A stretch of 64,000 bases of DNA, taken from the NCBI GenBank assembly GCA_003313425.1, contig NHZP01000006.1:868001-932000 (forward strand), given 5' to 3'. Below the pieces are notes generated by a model that worked only from the letters and a program-made list of their open reading frames with translations, had not been told where the DNA came from and ran no database searches. Positions 34,247 through 46,400 of the stretch are shown here, in pieces. The position numbers and the translations under genes were made by a program. Numbering within the stretch: the first letter of the stretch is position 1; the number at the start of each line of letters is the position of its first letter. This DNA is from Pseudopyrenochaeta lycopersici (taxonomy: Eukaryota; Ascomycota; Dothideomycetes; Pleosporales; Pseudopyrenochaetaceae).

Positions 34247-35083
34247 TTAAAACCTTTCCTTCATCCTGCCTGCCACTGTCCGCAGATTTCCATACACCTT
34301 GCTTGGATTCTGGCCCAAGATCAGGCTCACAATGGCCTCTCGCGCGATGTGGATATTCTTGAAGCCGCCCAGGATGTGAATCTTCTGATCTGCCAGCACG
34401 ACTCGCGTCCGGCTTGCATTCTCGATTGCGAACTTTGTCTTTCCGTCCTTGCCCGCTATTCTGCCAATGGCACGCCCCAGATGCTCGCCGTTGAGCGTCT
34501 TGACGTCCTTGATCTCGAAGGTCTCAATGTACAGGTCGTCGAGGCGGAGGAGTGCGATAGCGTCGTCGACATCGAAGCCGAGAGTGAAGGCCTTGACGAA
34601 GTCCTCGCCCTTTTGGAGGGCGCCGGTGTCGGTTGTGGCGGTAGAGGTGCGGAGTTCGACCGACTTGGTCTTGTGGTTCATGCGGACTTGGAGCTTGAGG
34701 TGCTCGACCAGAGGGGGCTGTTTGTGCGTCAGTCGCATTCGACCCAATCATGCAGCGAATACGGTGCGTACGTAGATCTTCGGCCACGCGCTCTTCAGCG
34801 GCGTGGTGCGGTGTGGTGGGATTGGGACTTTGCGCTGCTCGCGGCGGAATGCCAGCGGAATCGACTTGGCGGGTGCGAATTTTGGCCGGCCGGTCTCGTC
34901 TGTCATGGGCGTGTCGTCGGTGGGGGCTTCTGGGGCGTCTATGGGCGCGGCCGCAGACTCGATGCTCATATTGACCAGTTCTGCGTTGTCGTCGTCGGCG
35001 GGCAGCGGGACGTTGACGGCGTCCATGGCAACGTCCTCGGTGGCTGCCTCAGGCTGGCGCAGGAGCGCGGTCGGTGCAGGCAT
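34247..35083 (-). CDS. PNO1: Pno1, KH-domain pre-40S ribosome assembly factor
   Basis: Two exons (35083-34772 and 34717-34247) give 260 aa; the 54-nt intron is in phase 0. After an acidic, Ala/Pro-rich head of about 75 residues comes [35 protein letters not shown]. The KH region follows, with [60 protein letters not shown] and [14 protein letters not shown] at the end. Pno1 (Dim2) binds 18S pre-rRNA and the nuclease Nob1 during late 40S maturation in nucleolus and cytoplasm. The gene is divergent from Mdm31/32 across 293 bp and tail-to-tail with the ABC pump. Confidence 0.95.
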
Positions 35084-35376
35084 CGTGTCTAGATTGTGTT
35101 GCAGAGCTGCGTGGTGTAGGCGGGAGGGAATTTCGGCGGGGTTATCGATAAGACAAAGTTCGCATCTCCAAATTTTGCGAGGCGAGCATGGCTGGTGCAG
35201 TACCCGATGCGGCCTAGCGGTTTTTCACGCGGCTTTCCTTTTGCTCTTGCACAATGACGTGAAGTCGAGAAGCACCAGCCGCCAGCCGCCCGCCGCCCGC
35301 CGCCAACTTGGTCTGCCCGCCCTGTCCGCATACTCAGCACCTTGCGGACATTGACCATGTACCCGCCGCGATTATA
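35084..35376. promoter_or_regulatory. Divergent promoter PNO1 / MDM31
   Basis: The 293 bp serve both genes. The middle carries a GC-rich imperfect repeat of GCCGCCC units (35280-35302). No TATA box is evident, as usual for housekeeping genes. Confidence 0.45.
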
Positions 35377-37595
35377 ATGACCAAGAATGTAGCGGCGACC
35401 GGCACCTCTCTGTGGCGCTCAGTCGTCGGCCACCCGCTGAGACAGAGCGGTGCCCTTCCGCGCTTTGCAGTGGGAGCTTGGTCGCAGCCGATATGGAGGA
35501 ACGCCGTCCAGAGGCGGCCCATGGCCTCAATTTCGCCGTCCGCACGCTGGCCACCGACCTGTCTGCCTGCACGCACACCCTCACCGCACCTGCTCCGAGC
35601 CCCGACCCTCCGACCACACCGTGTTCAGCACAGCGTAACTGTCGCTGTACTGGCGGCATGGACTAGAAGTGCCTCCTCGAGATCGAGCCGCGCGCTGAGG
35701 AGGAGTGGAGGCGCTGAACGCCGCAACAAGAGCTCAGTGACAAATGGCTCATCCAAGACCAAGCGAAATGCTGCACCACAGGCACCACAGGCACCACAGG
35801 CGACCCTGTCTCCTCAACCCACAAACCCCTCAAAGGGCTCACACCCGACACCAAGACCGGCCTCAGACGCCGACCATGCGTCGAGCCATCATCTGCTCGA
35901 CCGCCTTCCGCACTCCCTGCCCCACCTATACCGCCCGAGCAAAGCAGAGCTACTGGCCGCAGCCTCTGGCTTCTGGTCACGCATGAAAGTTCGCTTCAAA
36001 TGGCTCACCATACGAAGTACGCGGCCGTTCAATGCCGATGAGATATACGCCCTCTTCTCGTGGATTCTGGCAGCCCATGTGCTGTGGATTGTATTGGGCA
36101 CTACCACCTTCTTCATGTTGACCATATTCATGATCAACACTGCCTTCTCGCAGGAGACGCTCGGCAAGTGGATTGGCAACTACTTGACACAGTCATCTGG
36201 CATCAAAGTCGTCTTCGAGACCGCCGTCGTGCCCAAGTGGAAGGACGGCGTCATATCCTTCCGGAAGGTGTTTGTATCGCGCCGCCCAGGCCAAGGTCGT
36301 GGCAAGGTCAGCAAGGGCTCGCAGACCGAGATGGCCGCTGCTGCCGCCGCAAAAGCCCAGCACGAGAAAGATGTCAAAGACGGAGCTGCCGAGGCCGTCG
36401 AAGCAGTCGAAGACACCAATTACACGCAATTCGACATATCCATCGACACCGTAAACGTCACACTATCATTTTCGAAATGGTTCAACGGCAAAGGCCTGTT
36501 GAAAGATGTCGAAATAAAGGGTATCCGCGGTGTCGTCGATCGGACCTCAGTGCATACCATCGAAGGTGTAGACCCGCGATCTTACAAGCATGAACACAGC
36601 CCTGGCGACTTTGAACTGGACTCGTTCAAGATGGAGGATGTCCTCGTGACCATCTATCAGCCAAATGGGTTCCGGCCCTTCTCAGCCAGCATCTACTCCT
36701 GCGACCTCCCTCAACTACGCAAGCAGTGGCTCTTCTACGACTTTCTGTCAGCGAACATGATGTCCGGTTCCTTTGACAATTCCCTCTTCACCATTCATCC
36801 ACGACAAACACACAATTACACTGGCGCACAGCTCAGCAGTGGCCGCGAGACCGACGATGGCAGCACATGGAAGAAGCATAGCCGAATACGCATCGACGGC
36901 CTTAACATTGACCATCTCAATCGCGGCTACGACGGTCCATTCTCATGGATTCACGAGGGCAATGTCGATATTATAGCAGACATAATGCTCCCCAATGACG
37001 ATGACGACAGCATTGCAAAAGTCATGTCTGACATGTATGATCGCGTCGAAGCCACTGTTTCTCAGAACGGTCGAAAGCATCATTTCTCCGATCATGCCGC
37101 CCAAGGCTTCGATGACCATCACGAAGATAAAGCCCATCAAGAAAAGGAAAATTCCGAAGATAAACGCTTCATGATCATGGACATGCGTGTTCACCTCAAC
37201 GATGTCCGAGCTGCCGTCCCCATCTTCACAAGAGACATTTCCTATGTCAACAACGCCCTCGTGAGACCCATCGTCGCCTACATCAACTCCAAACGAACCT
37301 TCATACCAGTGAATTGCAGAGTTGTGAAAAAGGTCAGCGAATTCGATGGTAGCTGGTCATTGTATGATAGTGGATTGATGGAGGAAGTATCGCGCGAGGT
37401 AAGCTCCAAATTTCTCTACTGCTGTAAGCGTATGATGATGAAGTTCTAACGGGCATGTAGATGTATGATGCCTTCGCTCGTGACGTCCTGGACGACCGAA
37501 CGGTACGCAAACGCCGCATAAAGAAAGTCGGCATCTGGACATTGCAACTCGCTGCTCAAGCCCTCTTCCTGGGGCTAGCCGGGAACATTGCCTAA
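35377..37595 (+). CDS. MDM31: Mitochondrial inner-membrane protein Mdm31/Mdm32 family
   Basis: Two exons (35377-37398 and 37461-37595) give 718 aa. The ATG at 35377 is the first Met of an Arg/Ser/Ala-rich N-terminus free of acidic residues for over 100 positions, a typical mitochondrial presequence. A long hydrophobic stretch (about 223-256, YALFSWILAAHVLWIVLG and beyond) is the first TM region, and TLQLAAQALFLGLAGNIA is the C-terminal one. Conserved pieces include GIKVVFETAVVPKWKDGVISF, IKGIRGVVDRTSVHTIEG and SYVNNALVRPIVAYINSKRTFIPV. The family shapes mitochondria and cardiolipin homeostasis. Mdm31 and Mdm32 are related; I favour Mdm31 by length and termini. A short APQ repeat lies at about residues 133-142. 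Confidence 0.88.
35773..35799 (+). repeat. Three tandem 9-bp units in MDM31
   Basis: GCACCACAG is repeated three times without change and encodes the APQAPQAPQ stretch in the mitochondrial presequence region. Copy number may vary between strains. Confidence 0.7.
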
Positions 37596-38021
37596 TATAC
37601 CCGCGACAATAATCGTCGCCATCTCAGCTTTGTGTACTCTATAAAGCATGGCGTTTGGGACACAAAAAAAAGAATTGGGTTTTGCTTGGAATTATGCATT
37701 GGCGTATTTGGACAGGCTGGGTGGATACAATACTCGGTGCAGTAACGCATCTTCATGCCTGTATAGTAATCACCAACGAATGAAATGACAAGCCTGCAAT
37801 ATTACTTTTGCTTGAAGATTTCATTTCATTTTTGCTTTCTACGTGTACTGTTACATTGATGATTGCGATTCCGCAAAATCATTTAAAAAAAACATTACGG
37901 TATCATTCCATCACACAAAACACGCCTGTATTGCCTTGACGGCTGCGAATCTAGCTCGTACAGATCAAGACCCAGTCATTGCTTGCTCTAGAACTTTCCC
38001 ATCGTCTCCGCTGCGCCAATC
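37596..38021. other. 3' intergenic region between MDM31 and DPH6
   Basis: The 426 bp lie between two convergent stops. The stretch is AT-rich with A-runs near 37665 and 37887 and is consistent with two 3' UTRs. Confidence 0.45.
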
Positions 38022-40358
38022 CTAAACACTTTTGAACCTCAGGCTACTTACAAACTTACCCATAACAGACCCTTCCCTCTCGTCTTCCCGATCCACTCTT
38101 CCAACAAGCACAGCCCTGACCTCTCTCCCGCCTTCGCCCCACACCCGTACACACGGTATCCACTGCACACCCCTAAGATTCATCTTGGCATTCCGCTCAA
38201 AGCCCGGCCCGGCATAGAGTGTCGCACTCGTCCATTCTTTTACACTTTCCTCGCCCAGCCTTCGCAGTGCGTCGACGTCGCTCTGCTCGCGGATCTCGAG
38301 AGTGTAGAAGTGAGAGCGGGACTGCGATGGAGAGGCGAGTGAGAGGCTGTTGTGTGCGACACTGCGGTTGAACTCGATAGACGAAGCTGTAAGGCCCGTG
38401 GCGCTCCACTCTATGTCTACGCCGCGGGGGAGCGAGTGGACTTGAGCGACGAAGCAGGGCGGTATTGGCCGTGCAGAAGGGGATGTATGACTGGAGACTG
38501 CGGTCAAGTCGGGAATCGGGGAGCGGTATGTGGTGTCATTGAATGTAGACCCTACAATGCGATTCATACGGTCCCAGGGGTCGATGTCTGCGTCTTCGTC
38601 TTCATTCTCGTCTGGTGAGGACGGCGTTGTTGGAGTGTGAATGGCTTTCCACGCCTCTTGCACGATTCGCACCTGTTCCTCTGGGTTCTCACCAGCCGGA
38701 ATGAAACCGACGCCCGCAATCCACCATCTAACTCCCTTCGTGCGTCCGATACGCCACAAGTGTTGGAGGGAGAGTACTGCCTGTCCCTTAAATCCTTGTT
38801 CTTGATAGACTTCCATTGATGCAGGTATTAAGGGAATTTGACCAGCCACATACACCACTTCACCACTGTCTTTCTCCGTACCCTGAGCTTTTTCATCCCC
38901 TACTGACAATCGTACTGATACCGCCTGGCTGTATGGTCCAATGTTTGCGGGCGCCCAATAGCTTCTCCCCTGCACATGAAGACCTTGCCTTTCCACCGCC
39001 CGTACAACTTTGCCCTTTCGGTCTCTTTCATCCTTGTCGACAATTACACTCAACATCACATCCACGCCCTCTGGCATTGCGTCTCCAACTGCTATAGTGA
39101 CTCTGGAAGGTGGGTTCACACCGGTGAAAAACTGCCCATAGATCGGATTGAGGGCCGTGAAGTCAGCCATGTCTCGAAGAAGAAGTGTGCAGTGATTGAC
39201 GCCATCTTTAGAGACATGCCACTGCGCCAAGAAGTGATCAAGGCGGAGGAATATCTTGGTCAGCTGCCGCGAGGGAGATCCAGGTGATGAGGTTGGGCGA
39301 ACATCGCTGGTTAAGTTGGAGTACGTAAAGACTGTAGGCGTGTCGCTGGACGCATTCCTTGGCAGGCTTTCTGATATCGGTGGATCATCAGATGTAGAGG
39401 CTCTGTAGAAAGGTGCATTGACGAGTGTAGCATCATCTGAGATCAAAGAGTGGTTGTCATTGCCGTTGTCCAAAGCTCCGAGTGCCAGTTTGAATTCCTC
39501 GTCGAACAGCTCTGGGATTCTCAATGGCTCGAATACTTCCCCAGCATCCGCGCTCTTCTCTTCAAGCTTGCTCGCTTGTATTTTGAGTACCGCCTGGCCG
39601 CCATCCATCACCGCGGGCGGACCCAGCTCGATCTTGATCTTCTTCTTCCACAGCGGCCTCGGCCCATCAAGTGCCAGCGTTTCAAATTCACCTCCCTCAC
39701 CCAAGATTGCTCCATTGCTCTGCTCACCAAATCGTGCCATGGCCTTTCCCACCCTGCCAATCGTTCTTTGGCTCGCTACGTCGAAGCCCAGAAAAGTCTC
39801 GTCCATACCGCCTGACGCCGTTTTGATGATAATAGCCTCTTGACCTATTGCTGCCATGTCATGCAGAAGGGAAGATTGCGTATAAGGTGGTAGAAGCGGA
39901 TACTGCCATAGGTACGATAGCGGCGTAAGACCCAGCCTCAACGCGACAGACTCCACCCTCGTCCGCTGATATGTGCTCAAGATTGCTCCAGAACATACAG
40001 CATTGGCCTCTGGATGCGCCTCCGTGACACTCCTGAGTAGCGGAACCAGGTCTTCCGTCTCATCTTGATCTTGCTCTGCTAGAGGCGCTTCGTAATCTCT
40101 ACTCGAATTGACTGCCTTGCCTGCTATCTCTTGACGATAAAGTGGGATGCCTAGCGCTTGCTCGTACAACGGGATAGTTGAGTGTCCTACAGTCTGATAC
40201 ATGTAACTGTTGATATCCTCATCGTCGCTATTCGACGGTTTCGGATGTAAATTCGCCAATGCGACTACAGAGTGGCCATTGGCTTGACAATGCAGTATCG
40301 AGAAGAGCGAGTCCTTGCCTCCCGATATCAACGCAATAATATTTAGCGATGGCGTCAT
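38022..40358 (-). CDS. DPH6: Diphthine-ammonia ligase (Dph6) with C-terminal Rid-like domains
   Basis: This is a single exon of 778 aa from the ATG at 40358; an ATG at 40370 would add four residues, but fungal orthologues begin near MTPSLNIIALISGGKDS. The N-type PP-loop SGGKDS (12-17) marks the ATP-pyrophosphatase domain (about 1-240). VCSGAILSTYQRTRVESVALRLGLTPLSYLW and EGGEFETLALDGP are diagnostic of Dph6. The C-terminal half carries two YjgF/Rid-like regions (about 350-470 and 480-610), including YWAPANIGPYSQAVSV. Dph6 amidates diphthine on elongation factor 2, the last step of diphthamide synthesis in the cytosol. The gene is tail-to-tail with MDM31. Confidence 0.93.
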   Translation of the reverse strand: MTPSLNIIALISGGKDSLFSILHCQANGHSVVALANLHPKPSNSDDEDINSYMYQTVGHSTIPLYEQALGIPLYRQEIAGKAVNSSRDYEAPLAEQDQDETEDLVPLLRSVTEAHPEANAVCSGAILSTYQRTRVESVALRLGLTPLSYLWQYPLLPPYTQSSLLHDMAAIGQEAIIIKTASGGMDETFLGFDVASQRTIGRVGKAMARFGEQSNGAILGEGGEFETLALDGPRPLWKKKIKIELGPPAVMDGGQAVLKIQASKLEEKSADAGEVFEPLRIPELFDEEFKLALGALDNGNDNHSLISDDATLVNAPFYRASTSDDPPISESLPRNASSDTPTVFTYSNLTSDVRPTSSPGSPSRQLTKIFLRLDHFLAQWHVSKDGVNHCTLLLRDMADFTALNPIYGQFFTGVNPPSRVTIAVGDAMPEGVDVMLSVIVDKDERDRKGKVVRAVERQGLHVQGRSYWAPANIGPYSQAVSVRLSVGDEKAQGTEKDSGEVVYVAGQIPLIPASMEVYQEQGFKGQAVLSLQHLWRIGRTKGVRWWIAGVGFIPAGENPEEQVRIVQEAWKAIHTPTTPSSPDENEDEDADIDPWDRMNRIVGSTFNDTTYRSPIPDLTAVSSHTSPSARPIPPCFVAQVHSLPRGVDIEWSATGLTASSIEFNRSVAHNSLSLASPSQSRSHFYTLEIREQSDVDALRRLGEESVKEWTSATLYAGPGFERNAKMNLRGVQWIPCVRVWGEGGREVRAVLVGRVDREDEREGSVMGKFVSSLRFKSV

Positions 40359-41283
40359 AGCAGCGAGCAAGAGCAGAGAAGCGAGTGATCAGAAAGAAAA
40401 GAAAGCGGAAGGTAAGTGGGGGAAAGGCGCTACTACTGGGTTGATGCATTTCATGATCGATTGGCCATTTCGCCAAGGGTTCACCCACGCTAACGTGGTG
40501 GTTCCCTCAACCGAACAAAGCAAGTTCAGGCCCAGTCCGGGTCGAACTCCTGCGATAGTTACTCGATGTCAGCCTAAATGTTCCACAAGCCATGCACGTC
40601 ACAGGGGTATAATGATATCAGCAAAGTAGAACCAGTCTGAAAAGGTAGTAACAGTATTTTTTTGTGTACTAATCAGATTCGTAGTGCCAGCACCTCGCAA
40701 TGAGAAGATTTGCAGAGCAAAGTTAGAGGGTAGGCAGAATTACATGTGTGTGATGAGAAAGAAGCGAATATTCCCAGAATGACTAGCAAGCGATGGATCG
40801 CCGCCGATTACAACGAGGGTAAGAACACGAATAGGCAGGGATGTAGGAAAGCGCGGCGACGATGGCCGGTAATAATATGGCCATGCCGTCGTGAGTGAAA
40901 CCAAGAAAAACACCAGATCTAATCCGTCCGCTTGTGAAATCGCCGTATCCCCCGCCCCGAGCCAGAACCCCTGGTGTGCCATGCTAAGCGCAAAAACCGA
41001 TGTGATGAGAGGAAAATCCAATCTTGGTGTACATATAACCAAGTTGGGTTGTGGAAAATACAGTTGAAGAAGAGAAGTGTGGAACTTTTGCCGCAGCCTG
41101 TGGATGAAGGACTCGACCGCCAATGTAAACCTGTGCCGCCTGTCTAGCCGAGCCGCCCCAACGTGACAACGTGATGGTGGACGAACGGCCGCCTGGCATG
41201 ATGCACAATCTTTCTACCGAGTTGGGATGTCATGAAGGGTCATTATAAGGATTGGAAGGAGAAGTGAGAGTAGGAGGTCAAGC
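40359..41283. other. 925 bp between DPH6 and the Msn2/4-like gene
   Basis: The part near 40359 is the DPH6 promoter; the rest is probably a long 3' UTR of the zinc-finger gene. A 127-codon minus frame (40740-41123) has no domain and lies in that UTR. A tRNA-like patch near 40535 fails the stem test. Confidence 0.45.
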
Positions 41284-43077
41284 CTACTCGTTCCGCTTCC
41301 TCTTCTTTTGGATTGGCGAGTGCTCGTGGTCAGAGTAATCGGAACTTGAACTCGAAATGTTGTTCGCAGCATCATAGAGAATTTGGCCCATCAAGGCGGG
41401 ATTCTGATTGTCAAATGCGCCAGGCTGTTCACGTGGCATCTCGGCGTGGTGAAGCTCAGAGGTGTTCATGACATCGAGAGTAACAGCGCCAGTGCCGTGT
41501 GTGCGTTGATGCTGCGACAGGTTGTCGCTCCTTGAGAACTTCTTACCACAGTCAGTACACTCAAAGGGCTTGTCGTGAGTGTGGAGAGAGCGGTAATGGC
41601 GCTTGAGGTGCTCCTGACGGCGGAAACGACGCGAGCAGAGAGTGCAGACGAAGGTCTTTGAGGGATCCTCAGTCAGCGACTGCTTGCGGCCGCGGCGGCT
41701 GGTAGTGGCAACAGGGGTGTTGGCGTTCTCGTCAGAGCTGGAGGCGCCAGCATTGTCCGCTTGACCTGATTCTTGTTGGCTTGATGCTCCGGACGTGGTG
41801 TTCTCATCACCTGATGTCTGGGTCTTACCCTGATATTCCTCCGACTCCGCATCGCTATACTCGGAGCGTGCCTTCTTGACTGATCGCCTCTTTGGTGCAG
41901 GTGCGACAGACATGTTGTCAGAGAAGTCACTGGCAGCAGGGGTGAGGGGCAGGCTGTGGACGAGCTCCTCCTCAAAGTCCGTGAAGCTCTCGTCACTTAC
42001 GAAATCCTCCTCAGGGGTGAATGTGATAAGATCAGTGCGCTGACGCTTGCTGCCGAGAAAGTGCGTGTTCTCAGTAGTGGGGAATTGGACCAAGCCGGTG
42101 AAGTCGTCCTCGCAGTCAAGCTCGAAGAGAGGCTCAAAGGTGGGGAGACCGTTGAAGTTGAAGGACTGAGCAGGCTCGAATTGCTCGATCTTGGCAGTCT
42201 CACCCTTAAGAACGACCTTATGTTCCTCGTCGCCAGGGCAAAGAGTGAGGAGAGTAGACAACTCAGCAGATGCAGATACGGTAAGATCCCTGGGATTGCA
42301 GAAGTTGTTCTCGGCCTCGGCGAAAGACGCACGTGGCAATGGTGAGGGTGATGGGGAAAGCGAGGGGCATGAAGTTGCGGACAGAAGGTACGACCCCTGG
42401 TTAGCCGAAGGTGGCTGAATGTATACTGGGCAAGTCAGCAACACCGTCCTCGACCTTCACTTGGCCAGATGCACTCTAATAAAACAAATGCAAGACTGGA
42501 ATTACGCGTGTACAACGCGACGATGAAATAAAATAAAATAATGCTTACCTGGAGTCATAGGTGGTGTCGCTGATCGCCATTCCAGACCAGCAGAGAGGAT
42601 CTCAGAGAAGACTTCTCCTTCACAGCCCTGCTTGACGCCCTCGATGGCCTCCCCAGGGAAGAAGTCGAGTAGTGGTGTAGGCAGAACGTCACAAGTGGAC
42701 GGGGGGCTGCTGACAGTGCTACCGGATGATGAGAGAGGTGGTGTCGCGGGCGCAAACGAGTAGTCAGTGTCTAACGGTTGGAGGTATGGCGACTCCAGCG
42801 GCTGGATCAAGATGGTAGGCTTCTGGTACATTGGCTGAGGTGAAGCGACTGGGGTCAGGATCTGGTTTGCGTAGGCTGTTTGAGGATACGAAAGCTGAGA
42901 GTTCGCAGTTGATGGCCTCTGGAAATACATGCCCTGGGGTTGGAAAGTTGACTGTCCTGATGGATGGGGTGTGAAGTGACCATGTTGGCGGGCGTTCTCT
43001 CCTTGGGGATCTGGGTTGTAGTAGAAGAATGGTGACTGCATGGCCTGGGCAGGGTGCATGGGATATGAGCCTTCCAT
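41284..43077 (-). CDS. C2H2 zinc-finger stress transcription factor, Msn2/4-like (Seb1 type)
   Basis: Two exons (43077-42549 and 42425-41284) give 556 aa; the intron is 123 nt. Two C2H2 fingers at about 435-486 read [20 protein letters not shown], then [21 protein letters not shown], the same layout and contact residues as yeast Msn2/Msn4, which bind AGGGG stress elements. The N-terminal half is Pro/Gln/Ser-rich and contains acidic patches such as [19 protein letters not shown] that look like activation segments. KRRSVKKAR and the C-terminal KKRKR are likely nuclear signals. A 5' UTR intron at 43149-43095 is possible. A 6.4 kb gene-free stretch lies upstream, with STRE-like pentamers near the start. 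Confidence 0.92.
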
Positions 43078-43398
43078 TGCGAATATTTGTGGTTCTTTAT
43101 TCCAGAGGGTCAGCAAGCGAAGGAGTGGATGTTGTGCTAGAACACTCACCAACTGTATTCTACAAGACGCTGGATGTTGTATGCTTTGATGGTTTGTTGA
43201 GGCGATGACGGGTTGGTACCGGATGCAAGTTTGTCGAATTAACTGGGGCTAAACGCGAAGCAAATGCTGGATGGGAACGAAAGGGTCGAAGGAGTGACTG
43301 GACAACAGCTCGTAATAACGAAGCTGTCTACTAATAGGTATGCCTACTGGGCCGTGGAAGATGTCATAGGTTCGTGCGTGGACGAGATGGAAGGTCCG

Positions 43399-43403
43399 AG
43401 GGG
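43399..43403 (+). promoter_or_regulatory. STRE-like AGGGG
   Basis: A stress-response pentamer 322 bp before the Msn2/4-like start; a second one in reverse (CCCCT) is at 43695-43699. Pentamers are frequent by chance, so autoregulation is only a suggestion. Confidence 0.2.
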
Positions 43404-46400
43404 AAAGAATGAACGGTCACAATGCACAAGTCGGGATTGTACAAATATGAACCAAAAGGAAGACCTAAAAGGCGATGGGGTGGGAAAAAACGACAAGCAA
43501 CGAGGTTGATAAACCTTGGACAGGGAAACGAGAGATGGCACGACTCTTTAGATCAGCGAGCGACGAACAGAAAAAGAAAGCGATGACCAGGCACAGACGG
43601 ACACTCGCGCGGTATTGGTGTGGGAGCAGTCGGGGCGCAGCGCATGTGGGCTCCACATAGGGCCAACCAGCACGGTGGCATCCATGCAGCCCGACCCCTG
43701 CCCGACGCATGCACTGAGTTTATTCTGTGACGACTCGCGTTAAAACAGCAAGCCGTATAACTTTATGCGGCCTATCTTAGTCGCCCAATGCAAGGCCAGC
43801 CCGTGGCTGCATGGGCTGTACGCGAAATGAAGACTTGCACAGCGGTTCCGGCATAACTCGCACATGGTTGGCTGGCGAGCCAACACCTTGCTATCGATAG
43901 CCAGTCCATCCGCTCGCCCCGAGTGGACACTGAGAAGAGGGCGACAGAAGCTGAAGGGCGACTGAGCCGCGTCGGGCAGGCCGCTGTGCAGGCCCACGGG
44001 TGCGAGAGCAGCCAGTAAATAGCGGTATTGATGTTGCTGCGGCTGCTGGTGAAGCCAGCGGGCGAGGCAATTGCTGTGTGCGAGGCCTGTGTTTCGTTCG
44101 ACACGCTGCACCACAGAAGCCCGTTTGTTGCAACGTCGCCATCGCAGTTGCAATTCAGCCGCCGGGGATCAACCAGCCTATCCGTCCAATCGATAGTGAT
44201 AGCTGCCCGTGGGACGAGACCCTGTTCCTGGCCCTGGACCGCCCGACAGCTGCTGACGTTCATGTGGATGTTTTGAAACAAAATTTCGCCCACCACACAG
44301 AGCGCGTTCCTTCTGCTAGGTGTGATCATGACGACGCCCGCGCGCTCCCAAGTCTTAGTCGCACGAGACAGAGCCGAATCGCCAGCCCGCCCCGCGGTGC
44401 CACCGTTGACTATCACAGTGACAACACCACCAAATGCTCGAGTGGACAAACATCAAGAGGCTTTTGGACGCGCCGTGGTCGGCGTCAACGCCGTCTGGCT
44501 GCACACAACATCACCCTCAAGCCCGAATGATCATGATTGACTCGATGGACCATGGCTGCCTTGGTTTCTTACCATGCCCGCATCAATACCCTCGCGCCGA
44601 AACTAGAGTCGTGAATCGCGTTGCTTCTGGTCTCCTGCAGTAAAAGTAGGAAGACTATACATTGCCACGCGCGTCGTGCAGCACTGGAAAAGCAGACCTC
44701 GACATGCCGAGCTGACGCAGGAACATAAGTCAGTATGCAAAAAGATGTTGCCCGTTGGGTATGATTTGCCCGGCCAGCTCGAGGATGTTTGGTCCGTCTT
44801 CCGCGAGTGCGGAGATGGACGGGTATCCAGAATGGTGCGACACGCTCGTGAGCAGTGAGCTGCACGTCGCCATCGACACCATTCATCTTGGAGGGCTCAG
44901 AACAACTACGGTTGGTGGGATGTGTTGCCCAGTTAGCTACTCACGCGGCCTGATACTACTCTTCATCAGTGTGTTTCAGACATGCAATTAGGCTGACGAC
45001 CGCGTAGGATGGTGCAGACTGCTGCATCATCTAGGGCGTAAACGCTGTTTTACAAATTTATAGCTGTGTGCGTGCGCTGACACCTCTCTACGTATCGATA
45101 GCGGTCATCTTTGCCGTACTATGGGTTGATGTGGGCACTCCCACCTATACTTCGCGGCAGAGTTGTGCATCCTCATCACTGTCAGATTCAATATCGCCTG
45201 CTCGTTTAGTTGCTATTTCGGGGGGTTAGCGCGAATTTAATGCTGAGTGCTTAATGCAGGATGCACTTTTGTGCACCACCGGTGGACGCCCTAGTGAATT
45301 AGCGTGCTTGCCGCTTTACTCGGTCGAATTGACCCTACCTGCATATCTAGTGAGCTCGCTTCTTTCCCATGACAAGCGTCGTTTGACTCGAACAGGCCCA
45401 ATCGCCTTCAATGCTGCCACACCCCACAGTGACGGTAACTGCCTAAGACCTGATTTGACCGAGAGAAGCAGCGTTACTGCAGGTACAATGCAGGAACAAA
45501 CGTCGAGAAACACCAAGCATATGACGGCTTATCGTGACCCTGAAAAAGCACTGCCGTGGGATAACGCCTACTATCGCCCTACACCGTCAGTGTCTTCCTC
45601 GCTTCATGTGATAATGGAGTCTTTTCTGGAAACTTCATTAGCGGGGCTCTCATACGACTCAACAGGGTGCTGTGGACGACGGCACAATTCAGGAAGAAGG
45701 TCCGTCAACGAAGTGCACTGTGCTCTTCCGTGGACTGTGGGCCGTGTCGCGCGGCGTCACTCTGCCACTGATTCGGCACCGGGGAACGTCGCATGGCTTC
45801 CATAGCTTCTTTCTTTCTCAGCTTGTCTCCACCCGATCGACCTTATCATTTGTCGAGATTCATGGAAGGCCCTGATCTCCGTCAGTTTTCGAGGAACTTT
45901 TCCAGGTTGGCGGGGTCGTGGCTTTTATCCCGCCCATCCAAGGTTTGACCATCGCGCTCTACGATCCTTTGACTCGTTGATGCACATCGGAAGTGCTGTC
46001 AAGTGAGCCGGCTTGCCCAACGATCATTGATCGTTACTGTGCCTTTCGTATTCCTGTGTTGGCTTGACTGTGCCGCCATCTAGATGTCTCGCGTCGCAGA
46101 TGACATCTGGCCCTGAGGTCCACGATTTGTCCCCACAGCATGACAATTTGGTCAATGGTGTTCTGATGATCTCGTCTTCGTGTGTGGTCCCTTAACTGAG
46201 ACCCATGTCTCCACCATCCTACCGACACGCTTGACACATCTGACGTACCGGCATTAGAGACACCGCTACGGTATCATAGAGCGTCATCCTCTGAAATCTT
46301 GAGACAACGTCAAGTTGTCGCCTTTTGCGAAAGTGGCAATAACGACGGTATCTTGCCCGGATGAGGCAGCTGGTAGGCTTACTGAATCCACCATGTCGGG

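Noticed and set aside
40501..40610. tRNA-like patch on the minus strand with a GTTCGAC loop
   Set aside because: The T-stem does not pair around the loop and no matching acceptor stem exists at either side.
40740..41123. 127-codon minus frame after the zinc-finger gene
   Set aside because: It lies in the probable 3' UTR and has no recognisable feature.
43772..44530. 225- and 176-codon frames on opposite strands
   Set aside because: They overlap each other in a GC-rich patch and resemble no protein family.
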